A DNA stretch of 44,260 bases, from NCBI GenBank assembly GCA_028282065.1, contig JANQIR010000260.1, positions 1 to 44,260 on the forward strand. The letters are read 5' to 3'. The notes beneath the pieces were generated by a model that had not been told where the DNA came from, ran no database searches, and saw only the letters and a program-made list of their open reading frames with translations. Position numbers and translations under genes: made by a program. Shown piece after piece: positions 25,390-34,097 of this stretch (its first letter is position 1; each line of letters starts with the position of its first letter). Origin of the DNA: Aestuariivirgaceae bacterium. Lineage in GTDB: Bacteria > Pseudomonadota > Alphaproteobacteria > Rhizobiales > Aestuariivirgaceae.

Positions 25390-25818
25390 ATGAACAGCGT
25401 CGTACCTGCCATAAAGGCACCCGCCGAAGGCGAAGAGTTCACAGCACTGTTGCCGGATCACCGTGAGGCAATGGCCAACAATGCCGTCCATCGGCCTTGG
25501 GGAAGTTTTGAATCGGTTGTTTGCGGTGAGGGCTATCAGGTCAAGCGGATCGTTGTTTCGCCAGGAAAGAAGCTGTCCCTGCAATACCATCATCATCGCT
25601 CCGAACACTGGACGGTCGTTTCGGGCGAAGCGCATGTCACGCTGAATGAAGACATTCTGATATTGCGGCCTGACGAGAGCATCTATGTTCCCCTTGGCGC
25701 GGTTCACAGACTTGAGAACCGTGGAGACGACGATGTCGTGGTCATGGAGGTGCAATGCGGCACGTATCTCGGCGAAGATGACATCGTTCGCGTTGAGGAC
25801 GATTTTGGCCGCGTGTGA
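25390..25818 (+). CDS. Stand-alone mannose-6-phosphate isomerase type II cupin
   Basis: 142 residues from ATG 25390, with GGGAG eight bases upstream. The sequence equals the C-terminal MannoseP_isomer domain of bifunctional AlgA/ManC: RPWGSFESV, GYQVKRIVVSPGKKLSLQYHHHRSEHW with the metal ligands (Q, H, H, E, H), VPLGAVHRLEN, and VEVQCGTYLGEDDIVRVEDDFGR. It would isomerise fructose-6-phosphate to mannose-6-phosphate, feeding GDP-mannose synthesis. The partner guanylyltransferase lacking this domain is encoded at 28398-29600. It is transcribed away from alg44 under its own sigma-54 promoter. Confidence 0.88.
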   Translation: MNSVVPAIKAPAEGEEFTALLPDHREAMANNAVHRPWGSFESVVCGEGYQVKRIVVSPGKKLSLQYHHHRSEHWTVVSGEAHVTLNEDILILRPDESIYVPLGAVHRLENRGDDDVVVMEVQCGTYLGEDDIVRVEDDFGRV

Positions 25819-25876
25819 CGCAGATAGAGCAGTTCAACCACGCCAAAAGATCACTGCTGTGGGTCAACTTAACTGC

Positions 25877-25908
25877 AAAACACCCTGAATTTTACGAGGC
25901 GGTGTTTT
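25877..25908. terminator. Hairpin at the 3' end of the LuxO-like gene
   Basis: AAAACACC (25877-25884) and GGTGTTTT (25901-25908) form perfect 8-bp arms around 16 bases. Both strands read the stem into a T-run, and the gene's stop at 25892 lies in the loop. It would serve the convergent cupin and regulator transcripts. Confidence 0.55.
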
Positions 25909-27331
25909 CCGCCCAGGCTTCGCGCTTGCGGTAGATGGTCGACGGGCTGACGCCGAGTACGCGGGCTGCCTTGGGAATGCTGCCGTCGCAGGCTTTGATC
26001 GTATGCTCGATTGCCCGCTTTTCGATCTCCCAGAGTTCCAGGCCGTAAGGAAACCGCAAGGGCAGTTGTTGCGCGTCGCGAAGGCCGGAAATGTCCAACG
26101 GCGCTTCCATCACTTCATCGCCGCGTCCTGCGGATGTTTCTACCTCGATTTTCGCTCCGGCCGGCGCCGGCAGCATGTCCGATGTCACCACCGGGCCGTT
26201 GTTCAAAACCACCGCCTGCCGCACGGCATTCTGCAACTCGCGCACATTGCCCGGCCAGCTGTGCGACAGAATCAGCTCTTCGGCATCCGGTGAAAATGAC
26301 TCGAACGCCTTGCCTTCCTCGCCGGCAAAGATCTTGAGAAAGTGCCGGGCTATATCGAGTGCATCGTGCCCGCGTTCGCGCAACGGCGGAAGATCGAGGG
26401 GCAGAACATGCAGTCGGAAATACAGGTCTTCGCGAAAGCGCCCGGCGCGTACTTCTTGAAGCGGTAGCTTGTTGGTGGCGCATATGATCCGGATGTCGAC
26501 TTCTTCCGGCACCGTCGAGCCGACCCGCTGGATCAGGCCTGTCTGCAGAAAACGCAGGAGTTTGGTCTGCAGGGACAGGTCCATTTCGCAGATCTCGTCG
26601 AGAAACAGCGTTCCCCCGTCGGCCAACCTGGCGGCGCCTTCGCGATCCGAAATCGCGCCTGTGAACGAGCCCTTCAGATGGCCGAAGATCTCCGATTCCA
26701 TGAGATCGCGTGGAATTGCGCCGCAATTGAGCGCCACGAAAGGCCCGGATGCGCGAGGGCTCTTGCGGTGAACCGCCTCTGCGCACAGTTCCTTGCCGGT
26801 CCCGCTCTCACCGGTGATGAAGACCGATGCCTTTGACTGCGACAAGGCATCGATCCTGGAATAGATCTGCTGCATCTGCTGCGAGGCACCGATAAAACCG
26901 CAGAAAGAGTTTGCCTGCACATGGTCGGGCCGGGCCGCCGCGGCTTCCTTGAGATCACAACGCTCAAGGGCGTTCCGCAACGTGGTTACCAGCCGGTCTT
27001 TGGTCACCGGCTTGATCAGGTAATCATAGGCGCCTTCGCGAACCGCCTCGACTGCCATGGCGATAGAGGCATTGGCGGTAATCACCACAATGCTCGTGCC
27101 GGAATGCTGCTGGTTGAGTTCGCGCAACAACTCCAGTCCGGTCACGTCCGGCAGGCCGATATCCAGCAGAACGGCCTTGTATTGCTGTTTCGCCACCATA
27201 TGCCGGGTATCGGCACCGGTCGCGGCAATATCAACCAGGAATCCCGCCGATTCCACCTGGCTGCGATAGATGGCTGCAAGCGATACGGTGTCCTCAACCA
27301 GAAGAATCCGGGGCTGATCACCATGCGGCAT
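25892..27331 (-). CDS. LuxO-family sigma-54-dependent response regulator
   Basis: 479 residues: receiver domain (1-120; D57 in AVLLDIGLPD), AAA+ sigma-54 activation domain (about 145-385; Walker A GESGTGKE, Walker B GGTLFLDEI, loop GSFTGA) and a Fis-type helix-turn-helix at the end (GSIPKAARVLGVSPSTIYRK). The alignment from memory with Vibrio LuxO is close across the central domain and the C-terminus (KASVFITGESGTGKE, EMDLSLQTKLLRFLQTG, IEKRAIEHTIKACDG, SPSTIYRK). It lies 31 bp downstream of the receiver-Hpt gene. LuxO-type operator sites and two sigma-54 promoters lie 0.7 kb away. The loop has Ser where GAFTGA is usual; Phe and Thr are kept. Confidence 0.9.
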   Translation of the reverse strand: MPHGDQPRILLVEDTVSLAAIYRSQVESAGFLVDIAATGADTRHMVAKQQYKAVLLDIGLPDVTGLELLRELNQQHSGTSIVVITANASIAMAVEAVREGAYDYLIKPVTKDRLVTTLRNALERCDLKEAAAARPDHVQANSFCGFIGASQQMQQIYSRIDALSQSKASVFITGESGTGKELCAEAVHRKSPRASGPFVALNCGAIPRDLMESEIFGHLKGSFTGAISDREGAARLADGGTLFLDEICEMDLSLQTKLLRFLQTGLIQRVGSTVPEEVDIRIICATNKLPLQEVRAGRFREDLYFRLHVLPLDLPPLRERGHDALDIARHFLKIFAGEEGKAFESFSPDAEELILSHSWPGNVRELQNAVRQAVVLNNGPVVTSDMLPAPAGAKIEVETSAGRGDEVMEAPLDISGLRDAQQLPLRFPYGLELWEIEKRAIEHTIKACDGSIPKAARVLGVSPSTIYRKREAWAENTAS

Positions 27332-27362
27332 CTGGGTTACTCCAAATCACTTTAGCGGCGCT

Positions 27363-28217
27363 TCACCGGCTGGCCTGTGTGGCGGCGAGTGCCTGGGTGG
27401 TGTTCTCCACGCATTTGCAGATCGCCGCGACCTGATCGGCCAGTTCCGCCGGAGATTGGGCGTCCACGTCGGATTCCAGTTGAAAGGCCAGATCTGCCAG
27501 TTTCGGCGCCGCGAAGGTGCGTGCGATACCCTGTAGTTTATGGCTGTAGTGCAGCATGGTGTTTGTGTCGCTGCTCGACTGGGCCATGGCGATGGTGCGT
27601 GCAAATTCACGCATCTCCGAGATTGCACTTTCCAACAATTCGCCCCAGGCCGCCGGCGCGATCTGCGCCTTCACTTGAGCCATGGCCGCCGGGTCGACAA
27701 AACTCTCTTCCGCTGCCTGTTTTGGTGTGCCGGCTGCTGCGTCATCTGCAGGAGCTGCCGTCTGGCGGGGCTTTGCCTGCGACAAGGCGTTTTGGATCAC
27801 TTCGCGAAGCTGTTCCTTGCCGGCAGGTTTGGCAAGCGAGCCGTCGAAACACTCCTGCCAGACGGCTGCGCGTCTGGTGTCGGCCATGAAGGCAGACAAT
27901 GCGATAATCGGCGTGCGCCCGGCAGCACCGCCAAGCGCGCGAATCTCCTGTGCGGCGACGACCCCGTCCATCACCGGCATTTCAATGTCCATGAGAACGA
28001 GGTCATACCCAAAGGTCTGGATATGGGCGAGAGCCTCCTCGCCATGTTCAACGGCGTCGACGTCACATCCCATACGGCGCAGCAACGCTGAAGTTAACAC
28101 GCGCGCAGCGGCGGAATCTTCGGCCAGGAGAATTTTAGGACGCGATCCGTCCGGACAGGTCAGCAATCCCGAACGGTGCTGATCCGCGGTGCCGAATTCT
28201 TGTGTTTCCATACTCAT
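27363..28217 (-). CDS. Receiver-Hpt phosphotransfer protein
   Basis: 284 residues. Receiver domain about 27-145 with the phosphoacceptor D77 (YDLVLMDIEMPVMDG), acidic pair (AED) and K130 (LAKP). After a linker rich in Ala and Gln, the Hpt domain (about 175-275) carries H226 in YSHKLQGIARTF; the usual HxLKG lysine is Gln. There is no kinase or DNA-binding domain, so it should relay phosphate from a hybrid kinase encoded elsewhere to a response regulator, most simply the LuxO-like protein directly downstream. The Vibrio counterpart is LuxU, which lacks the receiver. Confidence 0.85.
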   Translation of the reverse strand: MSMETQEFGTADQHRSGLLTCPDGSRPKILLAEDSAAARVLTSALLRRMGCDVDAVEHGEEALAHIQTFGYDLVLMDIEMPVMDGVVAAQEIRALGGAAGRTPIIALSAFMADTRRAAVWQECFDGSLAKPAGKEQLREVIQNALSQAKPRQTAAPADDAAAGTPKQAAEESFVDPAAMAQVKAQIAPAAWGELLESAISEMREFARTIAMAQSSSDTNTMLHYSHKLQGIARTFAAPKLADLAFQLESDVDAQSPAELADQVAAICKCVENTTQALAATQASR

Positions 28218-28397
28218 TAAACACCCACACTGACTTACTGCTCACACCGCCTGGTTGAGAACCTGCATGAGGGTCGCGGCGTGATTGCGTGCGCATAATG
28301 CTAGCGTCCAGTTATGAAAAACCCGTTTACCGATTTGCAAAACCCGAAGCGGCAACTGGTTTGCAGAACGGGAATCGCATGTCGTGTGGCTGCAGCG
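28218..28397 (-). other. Intergenic region upstream of the receiver-Hpt gene
   Basis: 180 bp between manC and the receiver-Hpt gene. TTGCA half-sites occur at 28335 and 28361 but no full LuxO site, and no sigma-54 promoter was recognised. Confidence 0.35.
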
Positions 28398-29600
28398 CTA
28401 TGCCGCCTTTGTTTCCGGGCCTGCTTTCATGCTGCGCCGAACTGGCTTCTTGGATGTATCGTCTTTCTTGACTGGCAGGATTACCTGTGGTGCCGATTGG
28501 TCTTTTCTCTGCCGCACGGCTTCTGCAATCTGGCGGATTTCCTGCGCATGGCTCTTCGCAGCCACGATGACCGCATCACCTGTGTTGACGACAATCACAT
28601 CATCCAGCCCAACCACGGCTGTCACCGGGCCCTCGGAGCGCACATAGGCGCCCTTGACGTCATGCAGAATGACGTCGCCGATGGTAACGTTCTCCGCATT
28701 GTCGCGTTCGGAAATCTCCCAAACGGCCGTCCAGGAGCCGACATCACTCCAAAGAGGATCGACCGGAACAACAGTTGCACGCGCGGTCCGCTCCATGACC
28801 GCGTAGTCGATCGAGATATGCTCTGCCTGTGCAAAGCTCCTGGCATGCGGCTGCACGGTCTGGCCGGAAACCTTGCCTTTCACCAGGGCGTCCTGACAGG
28901 CCGCGATGATCCCCGGTGACAGCACCTGCATTTCCTGAATCAATGGCGTTACCGGAAACAGGAACATTCCGCTGTTCCAGTAGAAACAGCCTTCCTGCAA
29001 CATCGTAACGGCTTTGTGCCTCGGCGGTTTTTCGACGAACTGTTCGACCGAGAAAATGCCCTCAAGGGCCTTGCTCTTGGTATGGGTAATCACCGGTGAG
29101 CCTTGTTTGATATAGCCGTAGCAGGTTTCCGGCCCATCCGGCGCAATGCCGAATGTGACGAAGGCGCCTGTTTGCGCGGCGCTGCGTGCCTTATCTATGG
29201 CCGAAATCATGGCGTCCGGATCGCGTATATAGTGGTCCGAAGGCATGATCAGCATGTAGTCTGAGAATTTGCAGGCAAAGGACGTCAGTGCAGCCAAGGC
29301 AACGGCGGGTGCCGTGTTGCGGCCTTCCGGCTCGAGAATAATTGCCGCTGGCTCCACGCCACAGGCCGCCAGTTCTGTCTCCAGCAACGCCTTGTGTCCC
29401 TCGTTGCCGACGATGACCGGCGCAGTGAACCGTTTGGTGTCGCCAACCCTCAGAAGGGTTTGCTGAAACATGCTGAGCTGTCCGGCAATTGCCTGAAATT
29501 GCTTCGGCTTTTCATCACTCGACAGAGGCCACAACCGGGTCCCCGAACCTCCCGCCAGGATCACCGGCGTAATGCGCTGTCCCGTTGCCCCCTTGGCCAT
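28398..29600 (-). CDS. manC: Mannose-1-phosphate guanylyltransferase (lacks the isomerase domain)
   Basis: 400 residues. The nucleotidyltransferase domain starts with ILAGGSGTRLWPLSSDEKPKQF, has FVEKPPRHKA, WNSGMFLF and DVGSWTAVWE, and ends near residue 365; the remaining 35 residues are basic and low in complexity. It makes GDP-mannose from mannose-1-phosphate and GTP. Classical AlgA/ManC proteins carry a C-terminal mannose-6-phosphate isomerase cupin; here it is absent, and the matching domain is a separate gene at 25390. GAGGAG precedes ATG 29600 at eight or nine bases. Confidence 0.9.
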   Translation of the reverse strand: MAKGATGQRITPVILAGGSGTRLWPLSSDEKPKQFQAIAGQLSMFQQTLLRVGDTKRFTAPVIVGNEGHKALLETELAACGVEPAAIILEPEGRNTAPAVALAALTSFACKFSDYMLIMPSDHYIRDPDAMISAIDKARSAAQTGAFVTFGIAPDGPETCYGYIKQGSPVITHTKSKALEGIFSVEQFVEKPPRHKAVTMLQEGCFYWNSGMFLFPVTPLIQEMQVLSPGIIAACQDALVKGKVSGQTVQPHARSFAQAEHISIDYAVMERTARATVVPVDPLWSDVGSWTAVWEISERDNAENVTIGDVILHDVKGAYVRSEGPVTAVVGLDDVIVVNTGDAVIVAAKSHAQEIRQIAEAVRQRKDQSAPQVILPVKKDDTSKKPVRRSMKAGPETKAA

Positions 29601-29788
29601 GGAACTGTCTCCTCGTACTCGTCAAACAAATCCCGTAAGGCGCATCATGGCAGTAAAACCTTGCCGCGAAGTAACCGGCCCCGCATGGCAGCCCTGCAAA
29701 CTTAGCATTTGTGCTTTCGCAGGCGGGTGCCGCATAGTGCACGCTGGAAGACAGGGCCCTACACCGGGCACAATCAAAACGAATTCGC

Positions 29789-30709
29789 GTGAGTATCAGA
29801 ACCGCAGAACTGCCGGTCGGCGGCAACGTGGCTGCCGGCATTGGCTGGATGGTCTTGACCAGCCTGCTTTTCGTTGCCGTGACGGGCATTGTGCGCCATC
29901 TCGGATCAGATATGCCGGCCGTGGAGGCTGCTTTCATCCGCTACCTGATCGGCCTGGGTCTGATCGTGCCTATCCTGCTCAAGACGAAGACCAGACTGCC
30001 GGCCCGGCGTGACATGATGCTGTTCACTGTCCGTGGTCTGGTGCACGGTATTGCGGTTATGCTGTGGTTCTTCGCCATGGCCCGGATCCCGATCGCGGAA
30101 GTGACGGCGATCGGCTACACCGCACCGATCTTCGTCACGATAGGGGCGGCGATCTTTCTTGGCGAGCGCGTCCAGATTCGCCGAATTTGCGCCGTGATGG
30201 CCGGCTTTGCCGGAACGGTCATCATTCTCAGGCCGGGCTTTAACGAGATCCAGCTGGGATCGCTCGCCCAGCTCGCCGCGGCGCCCTTGTTCGCCACCTC
30301 TTTCATTCTGGCTAAGAAACTAACGCGCAGCTACGATCCGGCCTTTATCGTGGTGATGCTGTCCATCGGCTGTACGATTGTCCTGCTGCCGGGCGCCATC
30401 ATGCAGTGGCGCGCACCGACACCTGAGGAACTGTTCTGGCTGACGATGACGGCTGTGTTTGCCACGGCCGGGCACTACACGCTGACGCGCGCCTTTGCGG
30501 CCGCACCGATCACGGTCACCCAGCCGGTGGGCTATCTGCAGCTGGTGTGGGCTACGTTGCTGGGAACGCTGGCGTTTGGCGAAGCGCTCGATCCATTCAT
30601 CCTGCTTGGCGGCGCGGTGATTGTCGGGGCGGCCACCTACATCTCGCATCGTGAGGCAAAAGTCGCCCGACATCAGACCACGCCGCCATCTCCGGCCACC
30701 AAGATGTAG
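29789..30709 (+). CDS. DMT-superfamily (EamA) transporter
   Basis: 306 residues with ten membrane helices in two EamA repeats (about 15-145 and 155-295). Typical stretches are AAFIRYLIGLGLIVPILL, EVTAIGYTAPIFVTIGAAIFLGE and TQPVGYLQLVWATLLGTLAFGE. Such carriers export amino acids or other metabolites. The start is GTG 29789, without a clear ribosome-binding site, so a later methionine (about residue 20) is possible. Its stop is 28 bp from that of the convergent aminotransferase. Confidence 0.88.
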   Translation: MSIRTAELPVGGNVAAGIGWMVLTSLLFVAVTGIVRHLGSDMPAVEAAFIRYLIGLGLIVPILLKTKTRLPARRDMMLFTVRGLVHGIAVMLWFFAMARIPIAEVTAIGYTAPIFVTIGAAIFLGERVQIRRICAVMAGFAGTVIILRPGFNEIQLGSLAQLAAAPLFATSFILAKKLTRSYDPAFIVVMLSIGCTIVLLPGAIMQWRAPTPEELFWLTMTAVFATAGHYTLTRAFAAAPITVTQPVGYLQLVWATLLGTLAFGEALDPFILLGGAVIVGAATYISHREAKVARHQTTPPSPATKM

Positions 30710-30737
30710 CCAGCATTGCGGCCTGGCGATGCGTGCC

Positions 30738-31922
30738 TCACACGGCGGCCATGACCGATTGGGTGAACTTGGCGATGCGCTCAAGCGCTTCGTCGATCAC
30801 ATCATCAGGCGCGGTGATTGAAACGCGCACGTGGCCCGCACCGGCGCGCCCGAAGGATTCGCCCGGCATGGTCGAAACATTTTCCTCCTCAAGCAGGCGC
30901 AGAGCGAAGTCATGCCCGCTCAGGCCGGTTTCGCGCACGTCGGCAAACAGGAACATGCCGCCTTCCGGCATGGAACACGTCACGCCCGGCATTGCCGCCA
31001 ATGCCGAACTCATCCGCTGTGCCCGGCGCTCGCAATGTGCATAGGCTTCGTGACATTCGGCAAACTCATGCGTCAGTGCATAGACGGCTGCATCCTGAAT
31101 GAACGGCTGACAGCCGAACAACATGGCTTCGGCGATCGGCAACGCCCGGGTGCACAACTCTTCCGGCCCCACGATCCAGCCGGCGCGATAGCCTGTCATG
31201 GCATGCGACTTTGACAGCGACGATACAACGGCCGTGCGCTGCGCCAGCACAGGGTCGTCGAACGGAGAGGCAAACATGACGCCGCCATAGAGCAGGGTCG
31301 AATAGACCTCGTCGGAGACGATCCACAGGTCGTGTTCAACACAGAACCTGCCGATTGCCGCAACTTCGCCGGCAGCCAGCACCGCCCCTGTTGGATTGGA
31401 CGGAGAGTTCAGCACCAGTACGCGTGACTTCTCCGTCACGACAGCCTGAAGTTCCTCAACGGTCAGATGAAACCCGTCTTCCGGTTTCATCAGCACAGGG
31501 ACCTGAGTGGCACCGGTCGCCGCAATGATCCCGTCATAGGTGACGTAGAACGGCTCGGGCACGATGACTTCGTCACCTTGCGACACCAGCGCCATCATCA
31601 CCGCGCACATCGCTGCCTGCGTACCTGGCATGAAGATCACGCTGTCCGGTGAAACCGTCCGTCTGGTGCGCTGCGCGTAATGCGCGGCAATGGTCTCGAC
31701 CATGTTTTCCTCGCCCCGGCCGCTGGAATAGGTCGTCCGCCCGGCACGCAACGCGCGAATGGTCTCCTCCAGAACGGCCGCCGGTGCCGGCCAGTCCGGT
31801 TCGCCGATGCTCAGCTGCAGGACCCGTTCGCCCGCCAACACCTTGGCGCGGGCCCGGTAGTGCACATCCCATTTCTCCGCGCCAAGGCCCTTCATCCTCT
31901 CAGTGATCGGTGCGTACCGCAT
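30738..31922 (-). CDS. Class I/II PLP-dependent aminotransferase
   Basis: 394 residues of aspartate aminotransferase fold type I. Visible: the PLP-binding lysine motif SLSKSHAMTGYRAGW, the N-terminal YSSGRGEENMVETIA region, LNSPSNPTGAV, VSDEVYSTLLYGG and the substrate-carboxylate arginine near the C-terminus (GHVRVSI). The sequence is closest in feel to aspartate/arginine-pyruvate-type enzymes, but the amino donor cannot be set. It is divergent from the MttB-like gene across 214 bp with a 12-bp palindrome. Confidence 0.88.
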   Translation of the reverse strand: MRYAPITERMKGLGAEKWDVHYRARAKVLAGERVLQLSIGEPDWPAPAAVLEETIRALRAGRTTYSSGRGEENMVETIAAHYAQRTRRTVSPDSVIFMPGTQAAMCAVMMALVSQGDEVIVPEPFYVTYDGIIAATGATQVPVLMKPEDGFHLTVEELQAVVTEKSRVLVLNSPSNPTGAVLAAGEVAAIGRFCVEHDLWIVSDEVYSTLLYGGVMFASPFDDPVLAQRTAVVSSLSKSHAMTGYRAGWIVGPEELCTRALPIAEAMLFGCQPFIQDAAVYALTHEFAECHEAYAHCERRAQRMSSALAAMPGVTCSMPEGGMFLFADVRETGLSGHDFALRLLEEENVSTMPGESFGRAGAGHVRVSITAPDDVIDEALERIAKFTQSVMAAV

Positions 31923-31995
31923 GTTCTCGATATCCGTTCCACATCAATTTGACCGGTGTCAGCGCCGGATGTACCCGATCCGCTTAAATCTGTGA

Positions 31996-32007
31996 ATGAA
32001 TATTCAT
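31996..32007. promoter_or_regulatory. Perfect 12-bp palindrome (candidate operator)
   Basis: ATGAATATTCAT is a perfect palindrome in an AT-rich patch between the divergent aminotransferase and MttB-like genes. A repressor or activator site controlling one or both is plausible. Confidence 0.45.
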
Positions 32008-32136
32008 CTTATAAATGTGTGAATTGTTGCCGGACCCGCCAAACCGGCGTAGCGTGCTGTCCTGTCCGCCACAATGTGGGGCCGGTGAGGATGCAAGACG
32101 CCAGACGACATTCCTATCCAACCTAGAGATACATGA

Positions 32137-33681
32137 ATGACCGAACGAGCCGGACGCGGCAGGCGCCGCGCAAGAGCCCCCCGCGCGGACCGCGGCCCAG
32201 CTGACAGATTCGAACCCCTGCCGCCGCTGGACAACCCGCTGCCACCGGTGGAAGTCCTAAGCGCCGATGGCATCGACAAGATCAAACGCGCTGCGTTTAC
32301 ATTGCTGCACGACGCCGGCATCGAGTTCCGCTCCAACGAGGTGCTCGACATCCTTGAACGCAATGGCGCCAAGGTCGACCGTGACAGCCAGATTGCCCGC
32401 ATGGACCGCGATACGGTGGAACATTACGTGGCGCTGGCCCCAGAGAGGATACCGTTCCACGCCCGCAACCGGGACCGCGACACCTTCATCGGCGGTAACA
32501 GGATCAATTTCAATACGGTCGGTTCGCCGCCGAACATCTCCGATATCGATCGTGGCCGCCGCCCCGGCAGCTATGACGCATTGTGCGATCTGGTCAAACT
32601 AAACCATGCGCTTGGCGTCGCCCATCTGGTTGGCGGCGCGCTGGTCGAGCCGATGGACCTGCCCGTTTCTTCACGCCATCTGCAGAATGCTTATGCCCTG
32701 CTGCGATACTCCGACCGGCCGATCATGGTGCGATCGGTCAGCCGGTTCCGGGCGGAAGACGCTATCGAGATGGTGGCGATCGCTCGCGGTGTTTCGCGCG
32801 ATCAGATGCTTACCGAACCGTCCGTCCTGACCAACTTCAATGTCAACTCGCCGCGCCGCGCCGACGAGGAACTGCTCGAAGGCCTGATGTGCTTTGGCGA
32901 GAGCGGCCAGCCGGTGGCGATCACCCCGTTCACGCTGGCCGGCGCCATGAGCCCGGTCTCCATTGCCGGCGCGCTGGTCCAGCAGACCGCCGAAGCGCTC
33001 GGCACCATTGCCTTTTCCCAAATGGCCAATGCCGGCGCGCCTGTGTTGCTCGGCGGCTTCACCTCGAATGTCGACATGAAATCCGGTGCCCCAGCCTTTG
33101 GCACACCGGAATATGTCAAGGCTGTGCTGGCCGGGGGGCAGATTTCCCGGCATTTCAAGCTGCCTTACCGGTCTTCGAACGTAAATGCCTCAAACGCGGT
33201 CGATGCCCAATCGACCTACGAAAGCGCCATGTCCCTGTGGGCGGTGATCATGGGGTACGCCAATGTCGTCCACCACGGCCTGGGTTGGCTCGAAGGCGGC
33301 CTGACCGCATCACTGGAGAAGACGGTCATGGATGCGGAAATGATCCGTGAATGGGCCGAGACGCTGAAGCCCGTTGATGTCAGCGATGAGGAACTGGCGG
33401 TCGATGCCATCATGGGCGTCGAGCCCGGGGGGCATTTCTTCGGCGAAGCGCACACGCTTGAACGCTTTGAAGATGCCTTCTATCAGCCGATGGTCTCAGA
33501 CTGGCGCAACTACGAAACCTGGCAGGAGGATGGTTCAAGAACCGCGACCGAGCGCGCCAATACGGTGTGGAAACATCTGCTGGAGTCCTATGAGCCACCT
33601 GACATGGAGCCGGCCATAGACGAGGCCCTGCAGGATTATGTCGCCCGGCGCTCACGAGAGCTGGAACGTGCAGCCAGTTAG
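32137..33681 (+). CDS. MttB-superfamily methyltransferase, non-pyrrolysine type
   Basis: 514 residues. The trimethylamine methyltransferase (MttB) fold is clear: LLHDAGIEFRSNEVLDIL, RNRDRDTFIGGNRINFNTVGSPPNI, MCFGESGQPVAITPFTLAGAMSPVS, and the C-terminal EPGGHFFGEAHTLERFEDAFYQP. The frame has no internal amber codon, so it is a non-pyrrolysine homologue; known ones demethylate glycine betaine, proline betaine or carnitine with a corrinoid protein. No corrinoid protein or methyltransferase activator is in the window. Its stop overlaps the convergent aconitase X small-subunit stop by four bases. Confidence 0.9.
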   Translation: MTERAGRGRRRARAPRADRGPADRFEPLPPLDNPLPPVEVLSADGIDKIKRAAFTLLHDAGIEFRSNEVLDILERNGAKVDRDSQIARMDRDTVEHYVALAPERIPFHARNRDRDTFIGGNRINFNTVGSPPNISDIDRGRRPGSYDALCDLVKLNHALGVAHLVGGALVEPMDLPVSSRHLQNAYALLRYSDRPIMVRSVSRFRAEDAIEMVAIARGVSRDQMLTEPSVLTNFNVNSPRRADEELLEGLMCFGESGQPVAITPFTLAGAMSPVSIAGALVQQTAEALGTIAFSQMANAGAPVLLGGFTSNVDMKSGAPAFGTPEYVKAVLAGGQISRHFKLPYRSSNVNASNAVDAQSTYESAMSLWAVIMGYANVVHHGLGWLEGGLTASLEKTVMDAEMIREWAETLKPVDVSDEELAVDAIMGVEPGGHFFGEAHTLERFEDAFYQPMVSDWRNYETWQEDGSRTATERANTVWKHLLESYEPPDMEPAIDEALQDYVARRSRELERAAS

Positions 33682-34097
33682 GGTGAAGAGAGCTCGATCC
33701 GGCCATCGTCACGCAGGGTTGCCGCCGCAAAACTATCGAGCATTGCGAAGTCGTCCGGCATCAGCACATAAACCGGGCAAGTCCGTCCATAGAGCGCAAA
33801 GGCGGTCCGGCAGCCGGTGACCAGATTGATATCCGGTTTCGCCGTGATGAAGGCCACAGGCGCTGTACCGATCCGGATGGCTTCGGCGATGCTGGCGGGC
33901 GTACCGCCGGAGCCGCGCGTTTCCGGCAGTGCCAGCACCGTTTCCTTCACATTTTGGCCCGCCTGCGGATGATGGACATCCAGGATATCCCCCGTGGCAG
34001 GATCGAACCCGCCCCAGAAACTCAACGCCTCCTCCAGGACCAGTAGCCGCCCCTTTGCGCTGCCGGGCAGCAGGACCTGTGCCGTGACGGTCGTCAT
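33678..34097 (-). CDS. Aconitase X swivel-domain (small) subunit, DUF126
   Basis: 139 residues from ATG 34097. DUF126 motifs are present: LPGSAKGRLLVLEEALSFWGG, HHPQAGQNVKETVLALPETRGSGGTPASI, and IRIGTAPVAFITAKPD. This beta-barrel domain forms the active site together with the large subunit. It overlaps that gene's stop by four bases and is therefore translationally coupled. An upstream in-frame ATG at 34163 lies inside the large-subunit gene and is less likely. Confidence 0.9.
   Translation of the reverse strand: MTTVTAQVLLPGSAKGRLLVLEEALSFWGGFDPATGDILDVHHPQAGQNVKETVLALPETRGSGGTPASIAEAIRIGTAPVAFITAKPDINLVTGCRTAFALYGRTCPVYVLMPDDFAMLDSFAAATLRDDGRIELSSP

Noticed and set aside
32137-33681. Pyrrolysine-containing trimethylamine methyltransferase
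   Set aside because: The frame reads through without an internal amber codon, so it is a non-pyrrolysine homologue.
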